Source: Excoecaria cochinchinensis
Lineage: Eukaryota > Streptophyta > Magnoliopsida > Malpighiales > Euphorbiaceae
DNA length: 64,000 nucleotides
Direction: 5' to 3'
Assembly: GCA_947683425.1 (NCBI GenBank)
Contig: CANTUQ010000119.1
Coordinates: 8,021,501-8,085,500 of the forward strand
In this document: piece after piece, positions 46,491 to 57,818 of the stretch
Layout: each line of letters opens with the position of its first letter
How positions within the stretch are numbered: the first letter of the stretch is position 1
Notes under the pieces: generated by a model
Database searches by the model: none
Told to the model about the DNA's origin: nothing
The model's input: the letters and a program-made list of their open reading frames with translations, nothing else
Position numbers and translations under genes: made by a program

Positions 46491-48689
46491 ATGGCTTCTA
46501 ATTCTACTCGTGGATCGCTTGAGGAGTCCGCTGAAAGTGTGAACCCTCAAGCTAGGGATCCTTCTATTACAGTGTCGGCTCAAACTGCTAGGGTCCAGCC
46601 CGAGGCCGCTGCCATTCCTTTTGAAGCCATGTTCAGGATATCACAAGACATGGTGAGGGTCTTGGAGAGAGTGGTTGCCCCTAGGCCTCCCATGGAGAAC
46701 TTAAGAAAAGATGGGGTCGAAGACTTTTATAGAACAAGGTTGGATGAATCAGAGTTAGTGGATAGGTGGCTAGATAAGGTGAAGAGGGCTTTGAGAGAAG
46801 TTAGGTGTCATCCGGAGCTGCAAGCAGAATGTGATGTGGCCTTGCTTCAAGGGTCGGCGTATGAATAGTGGGAGCTGGTGTGCAGTACATGGGAGTTCTT
46901 TGTTGAGGAATTCACGAAGAAGTACGTAACTCAGACTTACAAAGATGCTAGATGGGCACAGTTTCTGAATTTGAAGCAAAGGGCTATATCAGTTTCGGAT
47001 TATGAGAAAGAGTTTAATCGGTTGTCCCGATATGCGCCGCGAGGGGTCATGACAGATGATTTCCGATGCAAGCATTTTGAGGCTGGGTTAAATGAGTCCT
47101 TAAGGGTAGCTTTGATCTCCTTGATGAGCACGCCAAGGGTGAGCTACTATCAGATTGCAGATGCTGCCTTGAGGGCTGAAAGGTCAGAGTCAGTGCTAAG
47201 AGAGAGAGCTCTGAGAAGGAATTCATCTTGGGGTGGATCTTCTTCTTCGTCTTCTGGTAAGAGAGCAAGGGATCCGCAAGATCAGTCATCATCCGGTTCA
47301 GCCACGAGGGGTAGAAGGCAGGGGAAGGCAGCTGTGTCTGGTTCTGGCAGGGGTGATAGATCTTAGGCTATACCTGTTTGTTCGTACTGCAGTAAGGCTC
47401 ACCGGGGTGAGTGCAGGTGGCTCACTGGTTGGTGTTTTAGATGTGGAAGCATCGAGCACCGCCTGGCTAGTTGTCCACAGTTGAGCGAGGATTCAGGTCC
47501 ATAGAGAGGGGCTAGCGGAGTTAGATCAAATGCTACACAGGCTGCCCGTGGTAGGGGCCGAGGTAGAGGTCGAGGCGGTCGACCTAGAGATGGAGCTATT
47601 TTGGAGACAGTTGAGCGTCCTCCACCAGTCGCAGCCAGAGCTTATGCTGTGAGAGCTAGAGAGGAGCAGGATGCCCTTGATGTGATTGCTGGTAAGTTCC
47701 TACTCCATGGCACTGAATTGTATGCTCTAATAGACCCTGATTCCACACACTCATATTTGTGCACGGATAAGATTATTGATAAGTTGCATATGGTAGATCA
47801 GTTAGACTATGAGATATGTGTGACCAATCCATTAGGGCATAGCGTCAATGTGAGTAGAGTTTGTAGGAGTTGTCCCCTGTTGGTTGAGGGAGTTGAGTTT
47901 CCTGCGGACTTGATAGAGTTTCCTTTCAAAGAGTTTGACCTGATTTTGGGTATGGACTAGTTGCGTAAGCATCGGGCTATGGTTGACTGCCATAGGAAGA
48001 CCTTTGTGTTTCGGGATAGGAACATATTTCCAGTGTTTGTAAGAGGTTTGGGTGCTAGTTTTGTGAATAATATGATCTCAGCGATGGAAGCCAAGAGGTT
48101 TATTAGGAAAGGTTGTGAGGCTTTCCTAGCTGTGGTTTTGGATTCCAAGAGGGATCAAGTAAGGATTGAGGATATCTCTGTGGTACGGGAGTTTAGTGAT
48201 GTTTTCCCGAGTGATTTGCCTGGGTTGCCTCCGGAGAGAGAAGTTGAGTTAGCCATAGAGATTATGCCGGGTACCACACCTATATCGAAAGCACCTTATC
48301 AGATGGCTCCTGTAGAGTTGAGAGAACTTAAAACTCAACTACAAGAGCTATTGGATAAGGGGTTTATTCGACCCAGCATATCTCCATGGGGAGCTCCGAT
48401 TTTGTTTGTTAAGAAAAAAGATGGATCCTTGAGGATTTGTATCGACTACAGGCAGATCAATAAGGTTACAGTGAAGAATAAGTATCCACTGCCTAGAGTC
48501 GAGGATTTGTTTGATCAGCTTCGGGGTGCAGGTGTGTTTTCTAAGATAGATCTTCGGTCGGGGTATTATCAGCTTCGGGTTCAGGATGAGGATGTGGTTA
48601 AGACTGCATTTCGGACTCGATATGGCCACTATGAGTTCCTTGTCATGGCGTTTGGTTTGACCAATGCTCCAGTGGCATTCATGGATTTG
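46491..48689 (+). pseudogene. Tekay gag-protease-RT, N-terminal part, with stops
   Basis: Starts MASNSTRGSLEESAESVNP. Contains the gag core (RWAQFLNLKQRAISVSDYEK), zinc knuckles (CSYCSKAHRGEC and CFRCGSIEHRLASC), protease LIDPDSTHSYL (the usual DPG is DPD, so the active-site glycine is replaced) and RT up to FGLTNAPVAFMDL. In-frame TAG stops lie at 46866, 47364, 47502 and 47958. Two of them are TGG-to-TAG and one CAG-to-TAG against the intact copy at 1-1876. A deletion of about eight codons follows 46877. The reading frame otherwise holds. It ends at the nested LTR. Confidence 0.92.
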
Positions 48690-49604
48690 ATCATCATACA
48701 TGCATATAGAAGCCGGGCATTTAGAGAATCATATCCACATTCATACCGAATCATTCAATAGACAATGTGCATTTTCACGCAAACTAGTTCAGATGTTAAT
48801 CCATAATAGTTAACAGTATAAAATCACATTAGTATACGTACTAATTCACATGCTTATAACCACAATTGATTATATTCAAACGCAGTCATAATACAATATA
48901 TATATAAATAATCGCACACAATAAGCATGTTTGAGTCACATTTAACCCATTCAGAGATTCATAATCACATTCGAATTCTTAACTGATTCACATGACTGAA
49001 ATCTTACACATTTGGATATCATATTCTCATATCCATATCAGACAAAGCAAACCAAAATACCTGCTGACTCAAAATAGTGGATAACAAGTATACAGACATC
49101 ACCTTACGGGTGCAAATCGAATACTGACATCATTTTCACATTCAAAAACATTTTCATTAGGGACCTTAAACAAGATCCAAACACATTAAAGGGTTCGCGA
49201 GGAACCAAACAGGGGACCTGATCAGGGTCCAAATGTCCAAAGGGCTGCAGCTAAAAGACTCTATTAGGCATGCCTAACTATCCACTAGACTGACTCTAGC
49301 AGGTCTTGTATCATTTAAATCATGTGTCAAATCAGACGGTATATAAATATCATCATACTTAATCCAGAGTATAGTAGACATATAAAGAAATTCATAATAT
49401 CAGTCATGCATCATACTATTCGTATTATAAAGCATACAATATAATTCCATCAACATGCTTTAGCACTATTCAATATTCTAAAATTTATTAGAGTCAAATA
49501 TGGAAACATTATCAGGCCAATCATTAACTTAACATTCAAATCATTAGCGTAACATTCAAACTTTACTTTTAACAACTAACCACTCTTTACAAAAATAGGG
49601 TAGG

Positions 49605-49785
49605 TCACGGTCACAACCAGATTGGTTGTCACCGTGACATACCAAAACTCTCGGCAAAATGAAATCTTGGGGTACCTCACGGTGGTAACCCATTAGGTTG
49701 TCACCGTGACATACACACACCCCAAAACAGAATGCAGTTTTGGGGTACCTCACGGTGGTAACACATTAGGTTGTCACCGTGACAT
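49605..49785 (-). repeat. Three TCACGGT dyads, ~72-bp spacing
   Basis: Left arms start at 49605, 49677 and 49750 (72 and 73 apart). Right arms are GGTTGTCACCGTGA. The period matches the Tekay LTR array although the sequences have diverged. Confidence 0.85.
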
Positions 49786-50466
49786 ACCCACTGCCCAGAA
49801 CAAAATGTTATTCCACACACACTTTATCATATCATTCATACCAACTATTTGAACATTTATATAAATACTTACTTACCCGGTTTGCTGCATTATGGGTCTC
49901 CATTAAAAAGAGGAATTCATAAGCTAAAAGCATTAAAGCACATTTACCATTATCATAATATATAATCACTCAAATATCCACATGAACCATAATAGCATCA
50001 TAGATATCTTGCATACTAATACATTCTAATAACATTTATTATCAATGCATGCATCATATAATATTGTTAGGCAATTACTTCAATCACGCACTCACTGCTC
50101 ATATCCCATATATTTATTTCATTAATCAAACTCATTTCATTTGATGCCTTCATGTGTATATAACTTAGATCTTAATTCATACCTATGCATACTTGTTCAT
50201 ATCATACACATTTATATAGATTGAAGTATTATAATGCTCAATAATGTCATTAAACTTGACTTGATTCTATTACATACAATTACACATCATTACTTCATTA
50301 GTTTGCTATTAATCTTAATCCTAATCATGTTTATTTTCCAAGTGATAACTATTCTTATACTCATTCCATAGTCCTAAACATACATCGGATAGATCCTAAA
50401 AAGTTCTGGTGCAAAACGGGTTCAATTCGGGAAAAAAAAAACCTAAAATGGTCAAGACAGAAGGGG

Positions 50467-50570
50467 TCACGGTGGTAATGAATTTGGTTACCACCGTGAG
50501 GTCCAAACTAAGCATTCTGCCCAGCATTTTCATATGCCACGATGGTAATGAATTTGGTTACCACCGTGAC
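50467..50570 (-). repeat. Two TCACGGTGG dyads, 70-bp spacing
   Basis: Arms TCACGGTGG/CCACCGTGA at 50467 and CCACGATGG/CCACCGTGA at 50537. Same as the pair in the LARD LTRs, in reverse. Confidence 0.85.
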
Positions 50571-51915
50571 CTATCAAAAATTTGCAAAACAGAAGCTAGG
50601 ATTCAGGACTGCTTCACAACTCATTCTTTTTCAGCCTAAACGGACATCTAAACGACATTGTTAAGAAAACTTTCTACTTAACATTTGTTCCCTAAGATGT
50701 TAGCTTTCAAATACAACAAATTTCAGAAACATTGAACATCTAAAGTTTCAGATATGATCTAAACAACCTATAGTGCTCCCCTAAACCCGGCCAGAGAAGA
50801 TAGCTCTACTTCATGACCACTTTTGGGACACTTAGAGTTAGAATTAGCTCAAACATATTTCTAACACATTTGTAGGAATATATCTTAGCTTTCCAAAGGC
50901 ACTAATTTCATACCATTTTGATTTGTATAACTCCCAATACAGCTTAATAACCGAAAAAAGGTCAAGTCCATTCTAACCCAGTTTTTCACCCAAAATCCTA
51001 TTCACATGCATAAATGAGTAATTTAAACCAACACTCACTACCATTATCATATATCATCAACAACACATTCAAGAAACTTATATCACACATGAATATAGTA
51101 AAATTCATATACATAATAGAGAGTCTCCCAAACCTCTATGAAGCACAACCCATTATCCTCTTTAAGCTATAATCCTCAATCTTTTCCTTTGTCCTTCTTT
51201 CTCACTTTAATCACTTGCAAACAATCAAAACAATAACTCTATTAACCCAAGCAAAACACCCACAAAACCCATCAAACCCGTGAGAAGGAGAAGAGGAAGA
51301 AACCCAAACAAACTTACCTCTTTGAAGCAACACAAATCTCAACCCTAGCTCTTAGATTGAAGAATAGCACATGCAAAGCAAGGGAGAGCAGAAATGGGAA
51401 GAAGAAGAGAATGTGGGAGTGAGGGAAAGAGGGCAAGAGCTGATGGCTTCTAAGGGAAGCCAAAGAAAATATGCCTTCTCTCTGTCCAATTCCCTACCAA
51501 AGCCATTAATGCATTCACCCACCAAATCCACTTGGCAACCAAGCATTGGACCCAATAAACCCACTTTGACTTTATGCACTAACACACCATATACCACATG
51601 CACCATAGTGGCTCCCTCAAATCAATGACTTAAATTCCATGGCACCAAACACTTACCTCACTTGATAATTCCTAACTAAATATTTTCCATCCATAGTACC
51701 ATACACACAATCCCCTAGATAATTGCCACAAGAAAACACCTTACAACCATACACCACATGCACATCAAATAATTTCCCACACTTAACTTATTTAATTAAT
51801 TACTTAGCAATTAAATCCTTATCATCCAAATTCCTCAGGCACAAATTACCGAAATACCCTTCACTTATCCGACTTAGCTTGCCAAATCCGACTAAGCCCG
51901 ATTTGGGGTGTGACA

Positions 51916-54145
51916 GGAAGTGTCATTTTTGGGCCATATAGTTTCAGCTAAGGGTATCCAAGTGGATCCAGCCAAGATTGAGGCGATAGTTGATTGGAAA
52001 GTGCCTAGGAACGTTCACGAGGTGTGGAGTTTCCTTCGTTTGGCGGGTTATTACCGTCGGTTTGTTAAGGGTTTCTCAGTGATGGCCACTCCGATGACCA
52101 GGTTGTTGAGAAAAGGAGTTAGGTTTGAGTGGTCAGACATATGTCAGGCTTGTTTTGAGCAGTTGAAGAAGTTGCTAGTTGAAGCTCCTATACTGACTCA
52201 ACCCATTTCGGGTAAGGAGTTTGTCCTGTATAGTGATGCTTCGGGTGTTGGTCTTAGATGTGTTTTGATGCAAGAAGGTAAAGTGGTAGCTTATGCTTCT
52301 CGACAGTTGAAGCCGCACGAGAGGAATTATCCGACGCATGATTTAGAGTTGGCGGCGGTGATATTTGCTTTGAAGATTTGGCGCCATTATCTATATGGGG
52401 AGAGATGTAGGATATTTACGGATCACAAGAGTTTAAAGTATCTCCAGATGCAGAAGGAGTTGAATATGAGACAATGTCGTTGGCTTGAGTTGTTTAAGGA
52501 TTATGACTGCATGGTGGATTACCATCCGGGTAAGGCCAATGTAGTCGCGGATGCTTTGAGTCGAAAGTAGATTTCTGCTTTATTTCTGAAGCGGTTTAGA
52601 AGGAGGTTTGGTTCAGATGGAGATTTGATGGCTCAGATGAGAGTGAAGCCTACCTTGAGACAGAGGATAGTTGATGCTCAGAGGGTTGATGAAAGGCTTC
52701 AGCGGATTGTGCAAGAAGTTAGTTTGGGCAAGCAGTCAGAGTTCTCAGTTCAAGATGGGGTTCTTCTGTTTAGAAACCGTTTGTGTGTAGCGGGGGATGA
52801 GAAGTTAAGAAGACAGCTTTTGGAAGAGGCGCATAGTGCAGTTTTCAACATGCATCCCGGGGGTGAAAAGATGTATCGGGATATGAAGCAGTTTTATTGG
52901 TGGTCCGGTATGAAGAGGGACATAGTGGATTTTGTGTCCAAGTGCCTGACATGTCAGCAGGTAAAGGTTGAGCATCAAGTCCCTTCGGGATTGCTCACGC
53001 CTCTATCCGTCCCCGAGTGGAAGTGGGATGACATTGTCATGGATTTTGTTTTCGAGTTGCCTTTGACTCAGAAGAAGCATGACTCAGTATGGGTGATAGT
53101 GGATCGGCTTACAAAGTCAGCTCACTTCTTGCCAGTGAGAGTGGATTATTCGATGGACAGGTTGGCCAGTATCTATATGGATGAGATAGTTCAGTTGCAC
53201 GGAGTGCCATTGTCCATAGTTTCAGATCGGGACCCAAGGTTCACATCTAAGTTTTGGAAAGCGTTGCAAAGAGCTTTGGGTACCAAGTTGAACTTCAGTA
53301 CAGCATTCCATCCTCAGACAGATGGTCAGTCCGAACGACTTATATAGATTTTGGAGGATATGTTGAGAGCTTGTCTCTTAGACTTTCCAGGTAGTTGGGA
53401 AAGATATGTGTCGCTTATGGAGTTTGCCTACAATAAAATTTATCAGTCATGTATTGGTATGGCTCCATATGAGGCTTTGTATGGTCGGGAGTGTAGGACT
53501 CCGATTTATTGGATCGAGTTGTCCGAGCAATCGGTGATTGGGCAAGAATTTGTTAGGGATACAGAGGAAAAGATCAGAGTTGTGCAGCGGAATTTGAAAG
53601 CATCTAAGGATCGTCAAAAGTCTTATGCCAACCTAAAGAGGAAAGATGTGCAGTTTGAAGTCGGGGACAAGGTTTTCCTTAAGGTGTCGCCTTGGAGGAA
53701 AGTGCTTCGGTTCGGAAGGAAGGGGAAGCTTAGTCCTCACTTCATTGGACCGTATGAGGTTTTAGCTAGAGTTGGCCCGGTGGCTTATAGATTGGCTTTG
53801 CCAATGGAGTTATCGAAGTTGCATGATGTGTTTTATATTTCGATGCTTCGTCGGTACCGGTCGGCCCCGTCGCATGTTTTGTCAGTGCAAGAGGTGCAAG
53901 TTCAGCCTGATTTTTCTTATGATGAAGAACCAAGAGCTATTCTAGCCCAGGAAGTGAGACAGCTGAGAAGCAAGCATATTCCGCTAGTTAAAGTGTTATG
54001 GAGTCACCATGGGGTTGAGGAAGCAACTTGGGAGCTAGAAGTGTCGATGAGAGTTCAGTACCCGCATTTGTTCAGATCAGGTGAGAATTTTGAGGACAAA
54101 ATTCTTGTTAGTAGGGGAGAGTTGTCACACCCCGTTTACCCCTAG
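51916..54145 (+). pseudogene. Tekay RT end, RNase H, integrase, chromodomain
   Basis: Resumes within RT at EVSFLGHIVSAKGIQVDP. Then RT thumb, RNase H (FVLYSDASGVGLRCVL, FTDHKSLKYL, ADALSRK), integrase zinc site (HSAVFNMHPGGEKMY, CLTCQQVK), catalytic residues in IVMDFVFELP, IVSDRDPRF and TDGQSERL, the GPY/F region (HFIGPYEVLARVGPVAYRL), and a chromodomain (EEPRAILAQEVRQLRSKHIP to ATWELEVSMRVQYPHLF). Stops: TAG at 52568 after ADALSRK, and TAG at 53345 right after the catalytic glutamate segment. The final stop (54143-54145) lies 23 bases inside the 3' LTR. The chromodomain assigns the element to the chromoviruses. Confidence 0.93.
54111..54120 (+). other. Polypurine tract
   Basis: GTAGGGGAGA two bases before the 3' LTR. 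It overlaps the end of the pol reading frame. Confidence 0.8.
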
Positions 54146-55270
54146 TAGCATGAGCCATGTTTGTGCATGTGCATTGTATGAGTTTTGACATGTATAAAGG
54201 GCATTTTGGGTAGAAATGTATGTTTTAAGAGTTTTGCTAGCATGTGGATGCATGTATGGTGTTAGAGTGTGTTGCTGGGGCTGTGCTTGTGTGTGTGTGT
54301 GCTCACACACTTGTAGGGTGTTATTAGTTGGGAGAGTTTTGGGTGTATGTGATGCATGGTTGTAGGGTGTGAGTGAGTTGGGTGTGATTGCATGTGCATA
54401 AGTATATCATAGTAGAGTATGTCTAAGTGGGAGAGCTTTGTGTGTGTGTGATGTATACATGTAGTGTGTGAGTGATTGGTTTCCACCAGTAGGAGATGGA
54501 CATGTGGCCTAGGGTTGAAAAGGGGAAATTATAGAGGAAAGAGAAAAGAGAACAGGAAATTCTACCTCTCCATCCCGTTCTCTCTTCTCTTCACCTCCTT
54601 TCTTCCTCTTCTCTTTCCATTTTGGTGTCCTAGCTTGGATTCAAGCTTGTGTGGTGGGAATTGATTGCTCCTGGGGATTGATTGGTAAGTTTCATGCATT
54701 TATCTTGTTGTTGTTTAAGTTTTTCCCATTTTCATCTTCTCCTCTTCTTATTTTCTAGGTTCGGATCTAAGTTAGAGTTTTGTGTTTTTGTGTTTTGATG
54801 GTTTGATGCATAGTTGAGCCTCCTCGTGAGCCAAAGGGCAAAGAGAAGGTTGGATCTAGTGGATCTAAGCATTAAGAGCAAATGATTTCAATGTTTGGGA
54901 ATTTGGGATTTATGCATTTTTGTTGATTTATTTTTTGAATGAATTTCTGGAAAATTTTGGTGTTCTTGATGTTTTTACTAGTTATTATGTTATGGGTTTT
55001 GATTTTTATTGTTCATAAAACCTTGATTGTGAGTTATTGAACCAAATGTGAGATTGATTGAGTTGTGGTATGAATAGTGATGAGATTGAATGTGTAACTT
55101 GATGTTGTTTTGAGAATTCATGAGTAGGATCTTATATTGGTATGATTTGATGTTGTTAGATGGTTTATTAATGTAGTTTGAGTGAGGAGAAATTGGTTGG
55201 AATGAGAAGTTTTGGATTTGGCCTGGAAATGAGGTGATTTTGGCTCTATGGTATCGCATCTGGGCATGGG

Positions 55271-55593
55271 TCACGGTGGCTACCATTTTGGTTGTGACCG
55301 TGAGGTATGTACAAGATGCATTATGCCAAGAGTTTGGACATGTCACGGTGGCAACCATTTTGGTTGTCACCGTGAGGTGTCCAGATTTTGCTTCTGTTAT
55401 GGGTTCTTGACATGTCACCGTGGCAACCATTTTGGTTGTGACCGTGAGGTGTCCAGACATTTGCTTCTATTTGGTTTCTTTGGTATGTCACGGTGGCAAC
55501 CATTTTGGTTGTGACCATGAGGTACCCCAGACTTGCATTCTGTCGAGAGTTTTGGTATGTCACGGTGGCAACCATTTTGGTTGTGACCATGAC
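55271..55593 (+). repeat. 72-bp tandem dyad array, 5 units
   Basis: Units start at 55271, 55343, 55415, 55488 and 55560. The inverted repeat TCACGGTGGCAACCA / TGGTTGTNACCGTGA is largely kept in each, while the linkers between vary more. Confidence 0.92.
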
Positions 55594-56240
55594 CTACCCT
55601 GTTTTTGCAATAAATCTTATTTGTTCAGGATGATGTAGGAGTGTTAAAGTATTGATTTCAACACACACAATGACACTTAATAAGAGCTTTATACTAGTAA
55701 GATGGATGATGTTTACATGTACTGAATAATCAAATATGTGAATTCTTTGCTTGTTATAATTGAACTATGGACGTTAACTGTATAAATTTAGCCTGCGGAT
55801 CAACTAAGTGGATAGTTAGGCATGCCTAATAGAGTCTTATAGCTGCAGCCTCAGTTCAGTTTGGACCCCGATCAGGTCCCCGTTTGGCTCCTCGCGAACC
55901 CTTTTATGTGTTTGGATCTTGTTTAAGGTCCCTTAATAAAACGTTTTGCAAATGATAAAGTAAAATGGTTTTCGATTCGTACCCGTAAGGACCTGTCAGT
56001 AATGGGTTCGTACCCATAAAGTACTGTCCGTTCACTCGTTATCCACTACCTTGAGTCAGCAGGTGCTTAATTGCTTTGAATTATTTTGATAATTATAAGA
56101 ATGTATTATCTGAATATGTATAATAATGAGATAATATCAAGGAAGTTATGTAATATCAAATGTAAGACTCTATATGTTCGCTTGTTCATATTTATATCTA
56201 ATATGCATGTCTGATTATGCCATCAGTATGTGTTATGCTT

Positions 56241-56331
56241 GACGACCATTGTGAATGGCCGTCCATTTTCATATGTGTGTTTCCCCACTAAGCATTTATC
56301 GCTTAGCACGGTTTGTTTACCCGTGCAGGTG
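56241..56331 (+). repeat. Three-hairpin cassette (H1-H2-H3)
   Basis: As at 45883-45973; H2 has become CTAAGC-ATTTATC-GCTTAG, losing one pair. Confidence 0.8.
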
Positions 56332-56732
56332 CGGAAGGAGTTTGCCTTGGGAGAGTCATCGCAGCCAAGCCAACACAGCTGGGTTATAGTGTAGGGCTTA
56401 ATTTTGTAGCTTGATGATTCTTTTTGTATAGAACTCTCTTATATCAGTTTTGTAATAGCTTCCGCATGTTCATAAGTATATTTTTGGATATGTAATTATC
56501 TTTTGTACCTGTAGGTTGATCAAACAGTAATGTAATGTTTTTCCGTTATATTAATGCATGACCAGCTTCTTTCATGAATGGTTTTGAAAAGTTTTAATTA
56601 CCTTGTATTTAGGTATGTATGTTTGCATATGAATGTATGTATATTCTATATCTGCTTTGTGGCACCTTTACCCATACGGCATCTCACTCCTTATCGGATG
56701 GGATCGCCTACATATGAGTAGGGGGTGTTACA

Positions 56733-57555
56733 TACCCTTCTATAAGCACAATCCTCCAATTCCTCATCAAATACACACATAGCATTAATTTGGATTTCCA
56801 ACTATACCACAAGAAATTGAAGAAAACAAAAGCTTATAACTTACCTTTCCAACTAAAACCCCTCACCAAGAGCACTTGAGCATGTAAATTCCATCATTCA
56901 CATCTTAGGGCCTACAAAGTGAGAGAGAGGATGGCTTGAGAAGAAGAAGAAGAGGAAGAAGAAGGAGAGAGAGATCGTGAGGAATGAGAGAGGGGTGAGT
57001 AGAAATCTGCTCTCTCTCACATTCTCTCTCTCCTTAAATACCCCAACTAATTCAATCCTATCTCTAGTGCCACATGTCCCTTTTCTATTGGTCCTTATTA
57101 GATTTTTATGCCAAGTTATCCCTTTTAATCCACATCTTCTCCTTTAATCATACAATAGCATAATGCATAAATATAATTCTTGCATTGGTCCACAAACTAA
57201 TCCTTACTCCTTCAAATAAGTTCTAAATTCATATCTTACAAATTTACAATTGGCCGCACTTGCCGAAACTTTTACGTTTATATCAAATTTGTCCTTTCGG
57301 CACACCTAACACCACAACTTACATACATTCGGTATAGTACTAATCAATTCTCATAAATTAGCCCTCAGTTACCTATTCCATTCTATTAAATCCGTGTATA
57401 CCAAAATGACCAAATTACCTTTGCCTCATTTTTTTCTTAATCCCGATCATATCCTCTTTCCTACTTAATCACACCACCATCAAATAATGTAATTTCTATC
57501 ACCAATATCCCTAGACATATACAAATCCTTCTAGGGTATATTTCATGGTGTTACA
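56733..57555 (-). repeat. Tekay-related LTR, outer part (LTR C), with target duplication
   Basis: The remaining half of the LTR split by the Tekay element. On the minus strand it starts TGTAACACCATG at 57555. 56733-56737 is the right TACCC duplication. A GA-rich block lies at 56920-56995. It is the insertion that interrupts the Tat 3' region at 57556. Confidence 0.72.
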
Positions 57556-57818
57556 ATTTCAACACAGATTTACACGCTAACGGTAACTACCACTTCAATA
57601 AGGGTGTACATGATCATGGTAATTCACTTTATCAAAGGTTAACACGCTGACAAGATGGAGTTAAAGACCACCTCGCCAACAAGCTGACAATAACTATCCC
57701 GATAACATCATCCTATTCGAAAGGCAAGCTACCTCATGTGCGTGTCTCTTTCCTCCCTTCTCTATGTTTTGGCTCACCTAGGCATCCTTCCACTAGTTTT
57801 CCTAAAACTGGAGGCAAC
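57556..57818 (+). other. Tat 3' untranslated region with polypurine tract
   Basis: Non-coding. It aligns in content with 12200-12418 (GTTAACAC, AACTACCCC/AACTATCCC, TTTTGGC.CACC.AGGCA) and ends in AAAACTGGAGGCAAC (57804-57818), the polypurine tract. I infer it continues 32481-35036 across the insertions. Confidence 0.7.

Larger units (their letters stand above)
48690..51915 (-). mobile_element. Truncated LTR nested in the Tekay RT, minus orientation
   Basis: On the minus strand it starts TGTCACACCCC at 51915 and follows the LARD LTR: AAATCGGGC, AATTAATTAAATAAGTTAAG, TGTGCATGTGGTGTATGG. Inside are five TCACGGTGG-type dyads (49605-49785, 50467-50570) and the palindrome block (49195-49290). The 3' end, including the hairpin cassette, is missing: the sequence stops in the middle of the LTR at about 48690. 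Host RT sequence is lost at the same junction, so one deletion probably removed both. Confidence 0.82.
43837..56732 (+). mobile_element. Tekay-type chromovirus, full length, with nested LTR
   Basis: 12.9 kb flanked by TACCC duplications: LTR (43837-46373), primer site, gag-pol (46491-54145) and LTR (54123-56732). All domains including the chromodomain can be recognised, but RT is broken by a 3.2-kb LTR at 48690-51915. Across this insertion roughly 55-60 residues that should hold the catalytic Asp-Asp box are gone. Several stop codons also interrupt gag-pol. It cannot encode its own replication. It sits in LTR C. Confidence 0.93.
54123..56732 (+). repeat. Tekay 3' LTR
   Basis: TGTCACACCCC to GGGTGTTACA, 2,610 bp. 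It is 73 bases longer than the 5' LTR because it has one extra 72-bp dyad unit. Its first bases encode the C-terminus of pol. Confidence 0.93.

Noticed and set aside
51371..51628. Open frames on both strands
   Set aside because: They fall in the GA-rich block of the nested LTR and match equivalent frames in other LTRs; no conserved domain.
54125..54486. His/Thr-rich minus-strand frames, also at 43976-44203
   Set aside because: Read-through of GTGTGT-rich LTR sequence; antisense to the element and without domain.
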